This document shows, one piece after another, positions 14,025 to 26,749 of a stretch of 64,000 bases of DNA. Source of the DNA: Patagioenas fasciata. Its lineage: Eukaryota > Chordata > Aves > Columbiformes > Columbidae. The stretch is from assembly GCF_037038585.1 (NCBI RefSeq), contig NC_092522.1, forward strand, positions 52,391,661 through 52,455,660, read 5' to 3'. Under the pieces are notes generated by a model that was given only the letters and a program-made list of their open reading frames with translations, ran no database searches and was not told the DNA's origin. Every line of letters begins with the position of its first letter. The first letter of the stretch is position 1. Position numbers and translations under genes: made by a program.

Positions 14025-14380
14025 AAGCAAGAAAATAGATTCTATTTTCAGCTGTTACTTAAAACACTGCTTATGTCTAAGCAGAACTGCATGTATTTAA
14101 CTGTTGAAAGCTGGAGTTTTAATAAAGTCTATCTTGGGCTTAGAATTGCAGTCTGTAATCTTCGTTTGGGTAAAGACACCTACATTAAGCTATACATTTG
14201 TAGAGACTGGAACATGCTGGGCAGTCCTGCTGTGGAAAGCAGTGGCTGTGGTGCTCCAGGAAGCCACCATGGCTTGAAGGCTGAGAGATCTTCCTGGCAT
14301 AAGCACCAGCTGCTTCATGCTGCTTGGCTTCTGTGCTAGAAAGCTTATCTCAGCACACTTGATTAACCAGAGTTGGTAGA

Positions 14381-14534
14381 GCATCAGCAGCCCCTAAGTA
14401 ATGTAGTCCAACATGTGAAAAAAGCAGTGAAAACGCTGAGAATGAACAGGTGTGCATCAGCAGCCCCTAAGTAATGTAGTCCAACATGTGAAAAAAGCAG
14501 TGAAAACGCTGAGAATGAACAGGTGTGCATCAGC
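14381..14534. repeat. Perfect 73-bp tandem duplication
   Basis: A 73-bp unit starting GCATCAGCAGCCCCTAAGTA occurs at 14381-14453 and again at 14454-14526 without any mismatch. A third partial copy of 8 bp follows (14527-14534). The flanks do not match beyond this. Either a very recent duplication or an assembly artefact. Confidence 0.97.
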
Positions 14535-17500
14535 TCTGAAACACTGATGTATTCTGAATCAGTAGCCTTTGTTTCATTCCTCTCAGAAGACCTGAAGTAT
14601 AAGGTTGACAGTTAAACAATTGTTGCCTCTTTCAGTGGAACTATTTTAACTGGAGGAGCCTGCTCATGTCACACTGTCCTAAAGGACTGCACGAGCTCTT
14701 GGAGGGCTTGAGAGTGGGTGGTGATCTCTGTTTTTGCTGATTAGCCAGAAGCCCTTTGCTTGGTGGCCTGATCCTTATTCTGAGCTGGAAACGTTTTGTA
14801 TGGGCTATCAACACAAAACCCCATGCCACATTAAAACTAAAAATACAAGACTGGCACAAAATGAATGGGTTGAATTAAATAAGTAAGTAAATAATTTCTT
14901 CAGTCTTTTATTCTAAGGAAGTGAGGTTGTTTGTAATTTTGCCGTCTGTCTGTCCTTCTTTCTGCCTACTGCCTCTTTCAGGGACTTTAGAACATACTGA
15001 CCAGTTTAATCTAAAGGTTCTGAAAAGGTTTGTGAAAATTGGTGTCTAGGAACAGGAACGAGTCAGGCAAAAATTCGAAGGAGAGATTTCAGTGCAAGGT
15101 TACGTTGCCTTGCCTTTTTTTGCTGTCACTTTGTGAGCATGTTCAGCACGTGCACTGCGAGGAACCAGCAAGTGCAACCTTTTATCCAGCTCTTGGCATA
15201 GAATTTATGGATAAACAGAAATGAAATGGAAGTAATAGAGGATATGGAACAAGTATTTTTGTTATCGCTACTGCATTTTATTTTTAATGTAATTAAAGTT
15301 GCTGTGGACTGATTAACTTACTATGTCTAAGTGCACCACGTCCTGGGAGTGTGATGCATATATATGATTTGTTTAATCACAGGTCCAGAAAAACAGAAGC
15401 AATGAAGAACAGAAGAGGGAAATACTTATAGTAGATCGAGATGACCAAGACTTTGACCAGCATGTTGTCTGGATTTATTTGTTTTCTTGTGAAGGAGGAC
15501 CTGAAAGGCAGGAAATATGTCAGCATTGGGAGGCAGACATAGCAAAAATTGAAATTTTGAAGTTTTAGAAATGGGAGTGATGTTCCTGCTAACAGCAATG
15601 GAGAAAAAGAAATTACATAAAAAGAAAAAATACAAGCTGCAAAGTTTAGTATTAGACTAATAAGTCATCCTTTCAGGGCAACAGATCAGAAGTGTTATTA
15701 GATGTGTAGGGCTAAACTGAGGGAGATCAGTTTGGCATTGAAATGTAAATTTGTGAGCCATTTACCTAAAGGTAATAATTATATCAGTGTGAATACAGGA
15801 GGCTCCCTGAGGATAAGATACAGAAGATGAGACCCAAGATAGAGCTTTGAAGAGTTCTTACAGACAGGGGACAAGAGACAGAGGAAAATGAGAAGTTGTT
15901 AGAGGGTGATGAGAAATCCATATACGTGCTGGGCTGCAATGCTCAAAGAGTTTTGATATATCCATGGGGCATCAGGAGTGCCCATGGCTTGCTCCTTGCA
16001 GCCTAGATCAGGCTTAGGGGTGTTTGAGCTTGTCTGTTAAAAATAAACTAGATATTTCTTCCTTACGGGATAGACATAACTGAAAAACTAGGGGCCAAAG
16101 TCAAGGTGAGTTTTAAAGGACAAAGAGAGTGACAAGGAAAGGTGGAACCCAGGAAGGAGAAATATAGTGCAGGCTGTCACAGGGCTGAGAAGGGGACGAA
16201 ACTGAGATGTGTGCAGAATTCAGCAAAACTGATCCATAGAGGTGGAAAGGAAGAAGCCAAGATCAGTCAAGGAAGAGGCATTGGTTGTCAGCTGGGATAT
16301 TGGGCTTTGGAGGGAAGAGGCCAAAATTTAAATACCAAGGAAGGCCTGGCACCTGGGGTTTTGTGTGTGTATCTGATGGCTGCTACAATGTACTTCAATG
16401 TTAGTAGGCAAAGACTACAGCTCCCCTCTCCCTTCCCACTCCTGTTTCTAATCACCACTAAGTAAAAACTGACATTGCATGCTTCAGGCAGCCTTCCTTT
16501 CCCAGAACAGCACCACTTTACATGTGCACAGTGCCTCTGGTCCTGAAAAAGCCCCTGGCTTTTCTTCCTCTTGGATATCACTGAAACGCCTCTGCCTTCA
16601 GAGGAGGCAGTCTGCCGGTGGTGGGGTCTGGCCCCTTGGTGCAGCCCCTCTTGGTGTAGCATAGCTTTTGAAGAACTTCCTTTTCTGAGGACCAGCCTTG
16701 TCACCCAAATACTTTTTCATTTTTTAATATAGAAATTTCTAAAAAGCAGATGCTGATAGTCAGGAAACACTCATAATGGATTATGGAGGGAAAACAATTC
16801 ATATGGAAATCGATACAAGGTAGCTGGTAATGTGTAGCTGGTAAAGGTAGCTGTGTATCTGTGAATACACAGATAACTTTTCTGACAGTGGGTTTCCTTT
16901 TACGTACTTGGGGCTGTTAAGGAATAAGCTTCTTTATGCAAGGCTAATACAGGGAGATAATCTGAATAGCTATTCTGTAATATAGACCCTTAAGACGTTA
17001 TTTCAAAATCAGTATTTTCAGTTATGTCTGGAGTAAAACTTGATAATCAGGAGAAAAGTCTAGAGTTGTAAACCACAAATGTTTCCATAGGTGGAAGAGT
17101 CTCGGATATGGTATCGGTGATCTCTTGACACCCCAGCAGGGATGACTGATGTGGAGAATGGGAGACCTGTGCTAGTTCATTTTCAGCAGCTTGGGTAAGG
17201 AAGGCTGGAGAACACCACAGGTCTTCATGCTTTTCAGCAACCTCACAGTGAAAAAGCAAACTACAGTATCACTTCTTTCTTAGAAAACCTGGAGTTAATC
17301 AGCCATGTAGTTGACAAATAGTAACGGCTGAGGTAATATGCCAGTGTGGTCACTGAGTTTCATATTTAATCTCATAACTGTCTGTGGTGTGCTCTTGAAG
17401 CTGTGTCACTGGGGCAAGTACTTGCCCGTGGGAATTGGAAGTGATCTCTAGGAACTGTGATGCCTTGAGCTGCCAACTCCTTGATCAGTGTGAACTCTCA

Positions 17501-19129
17501 CTGTTTTCTTCATCAAGGTGGTTGCTGGGGGAGCAGGTCCTGCTTCAGCTGTGCCAGAGAACAAATCCCAATTTATTTTGAAGTGTGCTTGGACGGTAAC
17601 CTCAACGGGGCATTTTACTGCTTGCATATGTATCAGTCATTACCAAATCTCTTAAAAGTCCAGTGTATATAATGTGCCATTTATGTTTTATGTAGTTACA
17701 TGTAACTCATTATTAATAATATTGTCACATACTGACAGTTAGACATAGAACAGTATATACGTTGCTCTGTAAAAGGATTGCAGGTGTGTTTGGCTGAGGC
17801 TACACATTGCAGACCTGTTTTCTATCACCTTGCTCTTGAGTTGTCATTTGTATCAGTGCAAGTAGGTGTAAACTGCTGCTAATTCAGGGAGGTGGCAATG
17901 ACTGACCAAGGTGCAGAGATGAGAGAATCAGACTTTGTATCTGTAATACCTGGTATTGCACTGCAAAATATGTTCCCTGTTAATTTATCTTCCAGAGCTA
18001 TTTTAAAACAAAGAGCTACATCTTGTGATGGCTTTTTCTGGGGGGGAAGGGAGATGATGCTGGGGGATTTGGTTTAGTTTTTGTTTGTTTGTTTCTTTTA
18101 CAGAAAAGCATACAGACACATTATCAAAATGGTGTTTTGAGAACCTCAGTAACAGTGCTGAAATCAAATACAAAAGGAACAGTTAATTAAAGTTATTTGC
18201 TGTTGAGGTTTTTTAAAATTCTTTCTGAAAAGCATCCTCACTTTTGTCTGACATATGGACCTAAGACCCACACATTCCGTTGTGAAAGTATCCCTAATGA
18301 TGTGCTAGTTCTCAAGGATGTATCAGAGTGCTGCAGCTAACACCCGATAACACTGCTCACTCCAGTGCTGGCACACTTTGCCTGCTGAGTGCAAAATCTC
18401 TCCTGAAACAGATCTGAAGCAAGAAGTGGGGATCAGCGTTGACTTGAAGGACCACGCAGCAAGCAGCATAAAGATCAACTCTCACTCACAGTCCTCTTTT
18501 CAGGAGGCTACATAGAATGCCTGAGCCTTTCCCTCTTTGGATGTCTTGTTTTCCCCCTTGTTTCCTGCATGCAGGAAATACAGGTGTTACTTGTGTTCCA
18601 AACACTTAGCAATTTTTTTAGAGTATAAGTTATGCATTTGGGTAAGATTTTGATTTTTATTTTTTCACAGGACTGAAATTGAAGTTGAGCTCCTAATATA
18701 TTAAAAAAGACTAGAGAAGTTATAACAAATATCTTTACTCTGAGACTGACCTTTCTTTAACTTTTTTCTTTTGTCAAAATGAACACACCCAGTTAAAGCA
18801 ACTAATGTCTCAAAGGCCAAGTGTGCATCTGACAAAGAGCTATGGGATGCACACACTTGTGGAGGTTGCTGGAAATAACTCCCCTTTCTTACTTTAACTC
18901 CCGTTTGCAGGCTGCATGGGATTTCTGCAAGAAGAGAACTACAAGGCTGGTGTTGTTTGCAAAGCACAATACATAACTAACCTCTGGCACCCGGGCCAGG
19001 AGGCTGGTCCGCTGCCTCCTCTTTGCTCAGCTGGCCTCCTGCCTAATCTGCCTGCTGTCACTGGGATGTTTGTAGTTACTTTCCCTCTCAGTAGCAGCTT
19101 GTGTTGTACTATGTGGTCAGAAAGACACA

Positions 19130-19510
19130 GACAAGACTGTTTGTATGTTCCTTTAATTAGCCCAGCTGGGAAAAGGAGATGGTCTCAGAGGCACACAAAC
19201 TCTGTCAGGCTAAGACTAATAATCTTGTAGTTTGAAGAATGCTAACCCAACTTCAAAGGGTGTTTCCTCCCTGACATCTCTTCATCTAATCCTGTCTTTA
19301 TTCATTTTAAGACCAGGAAGGCCCAACTGATTATTGACACTGTCTTCAGTTCAAGGGTCCATTAGATTTCACCCAGCTGTCACACATACAGGGCAGTGAC
19401 TCATGTTTGGCCAAAGCAGGCAGTCCAGAGAGGCATTCAGTTTTGGTAATTACTTCAGCTATTATTATTTGTAAATGCTCTTGGTAAAGATGCTCAAGTG
19501 AAGCAGCCTA
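19130..19510. promoter_or_regulatory. Candidate distal enhancer, homeodomain motifs
   Basis: Contains TTTAATTAG (19152-19160), a K50-homeodomain TAATCC (19287-19292), GATTATTGAC near 19330 and TTGGTAATTACTTC near 19443. Weak, by motif density only. Confidence 0.2.
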
Positions 19511-22500
19511 ACTTGTCAAAAAATGAAAATATACTGACTCCAATCATTATGCTTTTATTCAGTAAATCTTTATAATAAACTCTTTCATCTAAGAGTCTGT
19601 AAATGGTTTGAGGCATTGACATGAACTTTTGTATGAAACTTGCCATCAGCTGATCCAAATTAAACTTGCTCCATGGCTGAGGTTTCCTTTGCTTCCTCAG
19701 CCATGAACCTTTGCACCTCTGGCTTGTGCTTTGAAGTGAAAATGTGCCAATAGCTTACACTAACGCTGCTTCCAGCAGAGTCAGATCCTGGCATTTCTGG
19801 AATATCAGTGCAGTGTGCTTGTATGCTGCTTCTGAGAGCTGCAGGTAGCAGCCACTTGATCAACAGTGATTTGAGGCAGATGGAGGAAGTAATGGCAACA
19901 GTGAACCAATGCAATTGCACTGCTGTAGGTCTCATAGAAGTGTAAGAAGCACTTGGCATAGAACGACTGTTTAAAATCTCATCAGAACAGCCCTTGCACA
20001 AAGATTAATAAGGTACTTTCCCTCTGCTCCCCTTTTTCTATTGAAAGAGGTGTAGGTGGCCTGAAAAAGGCTTTAAATCTGTTTCCAAGCTCTACAGTTA
20101 CAATTTCTGGTTTCCGAGCCAGATCTTGTATCTTCATGCCTTTTATAAAAGACCTCAGAAAGAACCACTGTAACTTCCTAGCTGGCAAGGGAAAAAAAAC
20201 AAACCCTTTTCAAGAGTTTGAGGTTTTGCTGTTGTTAACAATCAGCTTACCACAGATGCTGTGATGGGTTGGTGCTTACAGCTGAGTTGATAAAACAGCT
20301 ATTGCTGCCAAGTCTGCTCCCCTCCCCTTCCTGTCCTGACACTAAAGTGAGCCAACTCACAGAGGTCAAACTAAAAAAAAAAAAAAATTGAGTGTTTCTT
20401 TGTTCTTTCTACTGATTTGCCTTCCTTAATTGTGAACTAGGCCAGGACTGTAGTTTCACAATAATTTTAGATCGATGTAAGTGTGCTGTGCAAAATGAAG
20501 GTGTCACCCCCAGCTCTTCTCTGCTTGTGCAACCGCTGGAACTCAGGCCACCTGTATTGGGAGGCAGATCTTGCTGCCAGCCTGGAGGAAAATCATCTCC
20601 CTGTTCTCCTCCCTATTTTTAATTCAGGTTATTTTTGAGCTGGTTTCCTGATATGACTTACTACCTAGTGGTAAAAATACTAGAAGGAGGAGGACAGGAC
20701 CTCCTGTGGCTGGTAACTTCTACTTGTTTCAGCTGACAGAGAGCACTGAAGGGCTACTTCAGCTCTGCTTGTGTAAAACTGAACCCATTTTGCTGATTCT
20801 AGGGCACTCATTCTCTTCTCCCATCGAAGATAAATGAGAGCAGAATACAGACCAATGGAAAGAAAATATGTAGGATAAAAAGAGTGAAGTAAGGCAAACC
20901 AGGATGTGGTCCTGTTCAGAAGTCTTGTTTTCTTTCAGAGAAATGAAGACTGGCTTGAATAAGGAAAATATAATCTCTAAAACAGTCCTGCTTCTTATGT
21001 CTGTTACTTTTTTCCAGGTGACGATGCACTTCATGATGGCACATCGGGGTAAATACACCATTGTGGGTTGAATATTCCATTTAGAAAATACATCCTTCTG
21101 ACTTCATTTTCTTTCTTCTGCCCAGAGCGCCCAGGCAGAGTGTGGGGGCCGGCACGCTGCCAACGTCCGCCTCGTCGTCATGAACACACAAAGCCCCAAA
21201 AAGAAACTGAGCAAATATTTCCTAAAGCAAGTGTGAAAATCCCAGCCCTCGCTGGGTCCTTTCAGCTGAATTTCACTCTATAATAAGCTGAGTGTATGAA
21301 GTAAAGGCCATGTATGTCAGCAGTTTTTTCCAGTGGCCTTACCAGAGTTGCATTTAGTAGCCATTTCTACAGAGTTATTCATAAGTCAGTGGGTGGTTTG
21401 GTTTTGCTTGGCTTCAAAGCACTCAAGAGCTGATTTCATTGCTGTAAAAAGTTATCCAAATTAAAAAGGAAAATATTCGTAACTTGTCAAACCCCACATG
21501 TTGAAGAGGCAGGTATATGATAACGATGTTTTTTTAGATTCTAATTTTAATATATCTCTGACGTGTTTTTTAAAAATAATTTAAAAAATAATCTTACCAA
21601 GTCGTTCAAAGCATATTTTTTTTGCTTTAATCATGCTTTATTCATATACTCATAAGGTGAAGAGGAGTAGTCCTCTTTAATTTCAATTAATAACATGAGG
21701 CCACTGTATCACGAGTTGTGAAGGTCTTGCCTGTGCTTTGTACACAAGGAGGGATTTCAAGTGGTCACTATACTGTTTCCCCTCCTCCAAGCTTTCCAAT
21801 TAGTGTCCTCATTCTAATAAATAAAAATAAATAAAAATTTTTTAAAATACATCTTATATCACTAGTTCTAAATGTTGTGCATATACTGGTTTTAGACAAT
21901 TGTGGCTGTCCTCCTTCTTCCTTGCTGCTGAGGTCATCTCTTTGTCATACTGGACCATTGTTCAGGTATATTTAGTCCCACCTCGATAATAAAATGATGT
22001 TTAGCCCTTCCTTTCCTTTACAACAGCTACTTCCATCCTTCAGAGCATAAGAGCAAAAATAAGTTATTGGCCTATTGCTTGAGTTGTGCCATTCCCATGG
22101 GAGGATCCCTCACTGGATCCCCACATTTTCTTATCTTCAAAGCTCCTTAAAGCTCTTATTTTCCATTACACTACCTCATATTGCCTTGCTTTCTTAATAT
22201 CCTCAGCTATTTTCTTCTCCATTGCTGCCTATATGTTGCTGCCTAAGCATTGCACAAGTTCTCTGAGCTCATCCAGTGCCCAGACCATGGTCATTCTAAT
22301 AGCCCACCTAGCTGTCCAGACTGGAGCAGGTGTCAAAGCCCTGTATAAGTTCTTTCTTTCCTTTCACTGATTTCTTTCTGTGTTTCCATCTCTTGACCAA
22401 CTTGAGAGGTGCAGCTCCTTCTTGAACATCAAAAACAATTATTGCTATGTAGAAACTACTATACACAAACCAGAGATGTTACTCATAGAAACAGATGGCT

Positions 22501-23099
22501 ACTTTAGTCAGGAGCAGAAAAGGAAATAGAATCTTAAGAGTGTTTTAAATTTCAGCTCTAGCTGTAAGTGATTAAGTATTACAAATGTCTTCCAATTCCT
22601 TACTAAAAATACTGTTTCCCCCTTCCTCACAATGATCCCATTCTGTTACCTGAAATATTTTATGTTCTCAGAAATTGTATCTTTACTACATTCAACACCA
22701 GAAAAAAAATTATATGAATGAGAGCTATTGGGCAAGACTGAGGTATGTCACCTTGAAAAAATGGCCAGTATCAGGACTTCAGAATTAAGGAGCAGACTGG
22801 TTTACTGTTTCGGTTTTCTGGGGTGTTTTTTGTGTGCTTATTTGTTTTTTTAATTTACATGGTTTCCCTACCATTGCTTTGATATCTGCCTGTACCATAC
22901 CTGTAGGGGTATGCTCCAATGTACAGTAGAAAATGCCTCAAAAAGCCTTACTGTTGTAATAAAGATCATTTCATATCTAAGATAAATATGAATAGTATTA
23001 ATTATTGCTTTAAAACACAATGATCTCCTGAGTCTGGAAGTTTTTTTGCTTGATGTATAGAGACTGTTGTTAGTGACAATAGCATTAAAAAGAAAAACT

Positions 23100-23390
23100 C
23101 AGCTGGTTAATTTGCTTCTCATTAACATGGTGCTGTACTATTGTTTGCCTTTCAAGAGTCGCAGATGACATATTTTTCAAACATCAGCTCATTAAGCCTT
23201 TGGACATCCAATTGGCTGGATAGTTCCTAAAATGTGGTCATATCTGGTGGTGTGTTTGCACCCAGTGCACAGAGAAGTGCACTCTAGAGCTTGGGACATT
23301 ATTTGAAATAAAGGAAATTTAAGGAAGCTAATGAAATTATCCTAATTGAGTTAACGTAACACCTAAAAATCAACTTTTCTGAACAGCGCT
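23100..23390. promoter_or_regulatory. Candidate distal enhancer, TAAT-rich
   Basis: Contains GGTTAATTTGC and CTCATTAACATGG near 23105-23130, a FOX-like TGTTTGC (23152-23158) and CTAATGAAATTATCCTAATT near 23327. Inferred from motif density only. Confidence 0.27.
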
Positions 23391-26089
23391 GGGGGAACTG
23401 CAGCACAGAGGATCTTGTTTTTTACAGATTTTCTTCCTTTGTCTCTCCAGGACAGTAACACTTTTTCTCACTGTGGCTAGGAGACCTCGTTCCCTTTGAT
23501 CACCATCTCATGGTCTTGCAGTTTCACTTCTCACTCCAGCTGTTCCCTCAGGATTCCTTCCACCTTCCTCTCGGTTGTCAGATCAGACAAGGTTTAGCCC
23601 TTGTTATATTATCATGGATTTATCAAGTTGTAATGTTCTTTAGTGTTTCTTCGATTAGAATTGACTGAAAAAGGGAGAAATGTAGAAATGGGTAATTGCT
23701 ATATGGTTGAACTCCAGTGTATTTTATTTGGCTTAAATTTCACACACTTTCAGCATTTTAATAGTTTTGAAATTGTTACTGTTTGAAAACAATATTTCAA
23801 TTAAAAAATAAAAGCACATAGACTTGGCTATAACTTACACTTGTTTCAGTTGTTATAAGCTGGCCAATCAGAATTCAAGAAAAATTGCAAATTTCAAATA
23901 TTTTTAATTGAAAAAGTTTGTGAACAAGTCTGGGAAAATCAGGGTTTACTGGAGACTTCTTATTCTCTGAGTAAGCTAGCAGGGTTATAAGCAGCAGGAT
24001 AGCTCCAAGTTCAAATAGGAGATTTAGCCTTTCACTGCGTTGTGCTGTGCCTCATTCAGCTTTAGGGTTAGTACCTTTGATTTCAAACAAAGGAGGAGCA
24101 TGTCATAATGACATCACATTAAATGTTGGACAAATAAGCTGGTAGAAATCAGAGTTAGATACTGCAAAGGCACTTTTTAAAATCAAAATATATCCCACCA
24201 CTATACTGACCCTGAGCAGAGATGGCAACAGTGGTCTGCAAAAACTATTTTGCCAGCGTGCAATGATGATAACCATCATGTGTTTAAAGTAGCCTATAGG
24301 TTTTAGTGAAGCAGGGGATGCCCTGCTGTGGTATGTGTCACTTGTGGCATACAAGTTATCTCAGTGTAGCATATGGCTGGGAGCTGCAGTTGCCCCCGCC
24401 CCAGCTGTGCTGGGGAAGGCAGAGCTGAGGCTGGCAGGGATAAACCCAATAGCACAGTCACAGTAGGATGCTCAGCTGCTGAAGCCAGACAGAGTCCTTA
24501 ATTGCCCATAAAGAACAGGTGAATACACCTGGAGGTGAGATACTTACTCCATGAGGCTTATAGCTGGCTTTACCAAACTGTGATTTATTGCATTTCAAAG
24601 GGGATGTGTAAGGCAGCAAAAATCAGGATGCCGCTCAGGGCACTCACTGTTGCTGGCAGTATCCATAAAAAAGAAGGTTAGGAATCTTGGAATAAAGAAT
24701 CCTACAGGAGTCTAGAAAAGGCAGGACCTAAAAATCAGTCTGAGATAAATCTATTCTCTCAATTATTTTTATACTTCAGCACCTTACAACCCTTAATATT
24801 GTTTGCTTGTTTCATTGCAACTTCTTATTGTGAAAGGAGGGTTGTGCTGCTATCAATGTCAGAGAAAGGAGTTGTGGTGCAAAAAGACTGTACAGCATGC
24901 CTGTGGCCCTTGAAGACTCCCATGGCAGAGCAGATAATTTACAATAGCTTTCTGCAACATCCACTCACCATGCCTAGTGTCCTTCAGCTTTTAAGTTTCT
25001 AAGATGCTTCTTTAAAAAATGTATTTTCTTTTGGGAGCAAAGAAGACTGGCTGATCACCCACCAGAGCTGCAAGGTCAGAGCTGCTTTCTTGAAAAGCTG
25101 ATGGCAGGGTGGATTTCATGAACTATGTAACATACGGTTGCGAAGACATTTTTCAGCATCACAAACATAATGAAAAAGGCCAATCCATGTAATTTAGGTG
25201 GCTTGTGGGTGGGGCACAAATGCTATTGGAATTTGTTGAGTTTAAAAGAATATTTTGTTTCCTATGCTGTGCTGTTAAACTATATCTGCTGACACAAATG
25301 GGAAGGTTATTACAGACTGCTGCAGGACAAAAAGCTAAAGATTAGTCTGGCAGTCAAGGTAACCAGTAAAAGCAATTATTCATGAGCTTGCCTTACTCTT
25401 CTTTCTGACAGCTGGGAAATAACTTGCAAGGAAAAATACAGAGAGTTGTTACCTTCTCAATATGTTTTTCTCTGTTTCCCTACTGTATGTGGATACTCTG
25501 ACAGTTATGTTCCTGAGTTAGGTTTTTGAGCTTTGGTTGTGTTTTTGTTTGTGGAGTCCTGTTATGACCAACTCTGGTTTTATTTCCATGCTGAAGGTAT
25601 TGGCACAGGTTCCACAGCAGTCAATGGAAGAGAGGAGAGACAGGGTTTTACGTGTGTACCAAGTACCCTTGAAATTCTGTTGTCAGAAGTGGATTTAGGA
25701 GCAGCATGAAACACATGCACATTATTCCTTTATGTCCTCAGAAAGGCCACCTGATCCATTTGTTTGTCAGCAAAGCCATGCCATGCCAGTTCTGAGCAAG
25801 TGATAACTGGAGGCATGGAGAAAACCACACTGCATTCTTCACTGTTGCAGACAATAAGGTCCATTCTGGTTCCCACTGTAGGCTATTATTTTCAGACACC
25901 CATTTCTAAAAATCTTGAGCTGAAGCTGTGTAAAGTTGTTGTTTGGGCACAGTTCAGATCACAGCTCGAGCAATGTTTAAAATGAAGCAGAGTTTCAAGC
26001 GATTTTTATAAGCTAAGAATTTAAGATATAATTGTTCAGTTATTTCAAGAGCAACAGCAATTTGTTGTGCTTTTTCTTGTTTCATGTTG

Positions 26090-26490
26090 TTTGTTTGTTT
26101 CCCAGCAGTTGGTTCCCTTTACCTTAATTGCCCAAATGCAAATGGCTACAGAAATCCCCAGATTAAAGCTTATGATATAAATGAAGCCCTAATGATTTGA
26201 TTTTTTGTTTTCCTCTGTGAAGTCCATATAATGGGAACTGGCTGCTTATCATTGAGTAAGATCATTGAATGATTTAATGGGTGGTTAAATGAAAAGTAAG
26301 AGTTTTCATACTGGTGTGATGCAAATCCTGTGTCCAATTGAAGCCTCAAAGCATTTTTTAAAAGCTGTATAAAAGGTGAATAATTTCTGTAAACAGCCCT
26401 TAAAGTGAAAACCCAACACCTTTGCTGTGGGAGAAGTAATACGATCTCAAATACCTTTGCAAACAAAGAGTCCCTTGCCTTCTGCAAGCT
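26090..26490. promoter_or_regulatory. Candidate distal enhancer, FOX/SOX-TCF/octamer cluster
   Basis: Within 400 bp lie an octamer ATGCAAAT (26136-26143), a T-box core GGTGTGA (26313-26319), a consensus FOX site TGTAAACA (26388-26395), a paired CTTTG/CAAAG inverted motif (26455-26468) and several TAAT-type homeodomain motifs. FOX and T-box factors drive notochord enhancers (known). It sits about 31 kb upstream of TBXT. Enhancer status is inferred; conservation was not tested. Confidence 0.35.
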
Positions 26491-26727
26491 GCTCTCTTTT
26501 TTTCAGCAGCTCAGCATGGGGTGCCAGAAAAATCATTAACGGGCCCATCTTGCACTTCTGGCTTTTCCACACCTGCGTATCATGATCCCTGCTGTAACTT
26601 TATGGACCGTGAGGAGGCAGGTTTGACGCCATGAAACACAGGCTCAGCCAACAGCTGCAGGATGGGCAGAGAGCCAGACAGTAAAATGTAAAGAGGAGGA
26701 AGGAGAGGGATCACCTTTGAAGTTTAC

Positions 26728-26749
26728 AAAAAAAAAAAAAAAAAAAAAA
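26728..26749. repeat. Poly(A) run
   Basis: About 22 consecutive A. No retrocopied gene or target-site duplication was recognised next to it. Confidence 0.9.

Noticed and set aside
13872-14339. 155-codon open frame on the + strand
   Set aside because: It crosses an antisense CR1 copy and unique DNA and has no domain; an accidental frame.
26500-26749. Processed pseudogene suspected from the 22-base poly(A)
   Set aside because: No recognisable coding sequence upstream and no target-site duplication seen.
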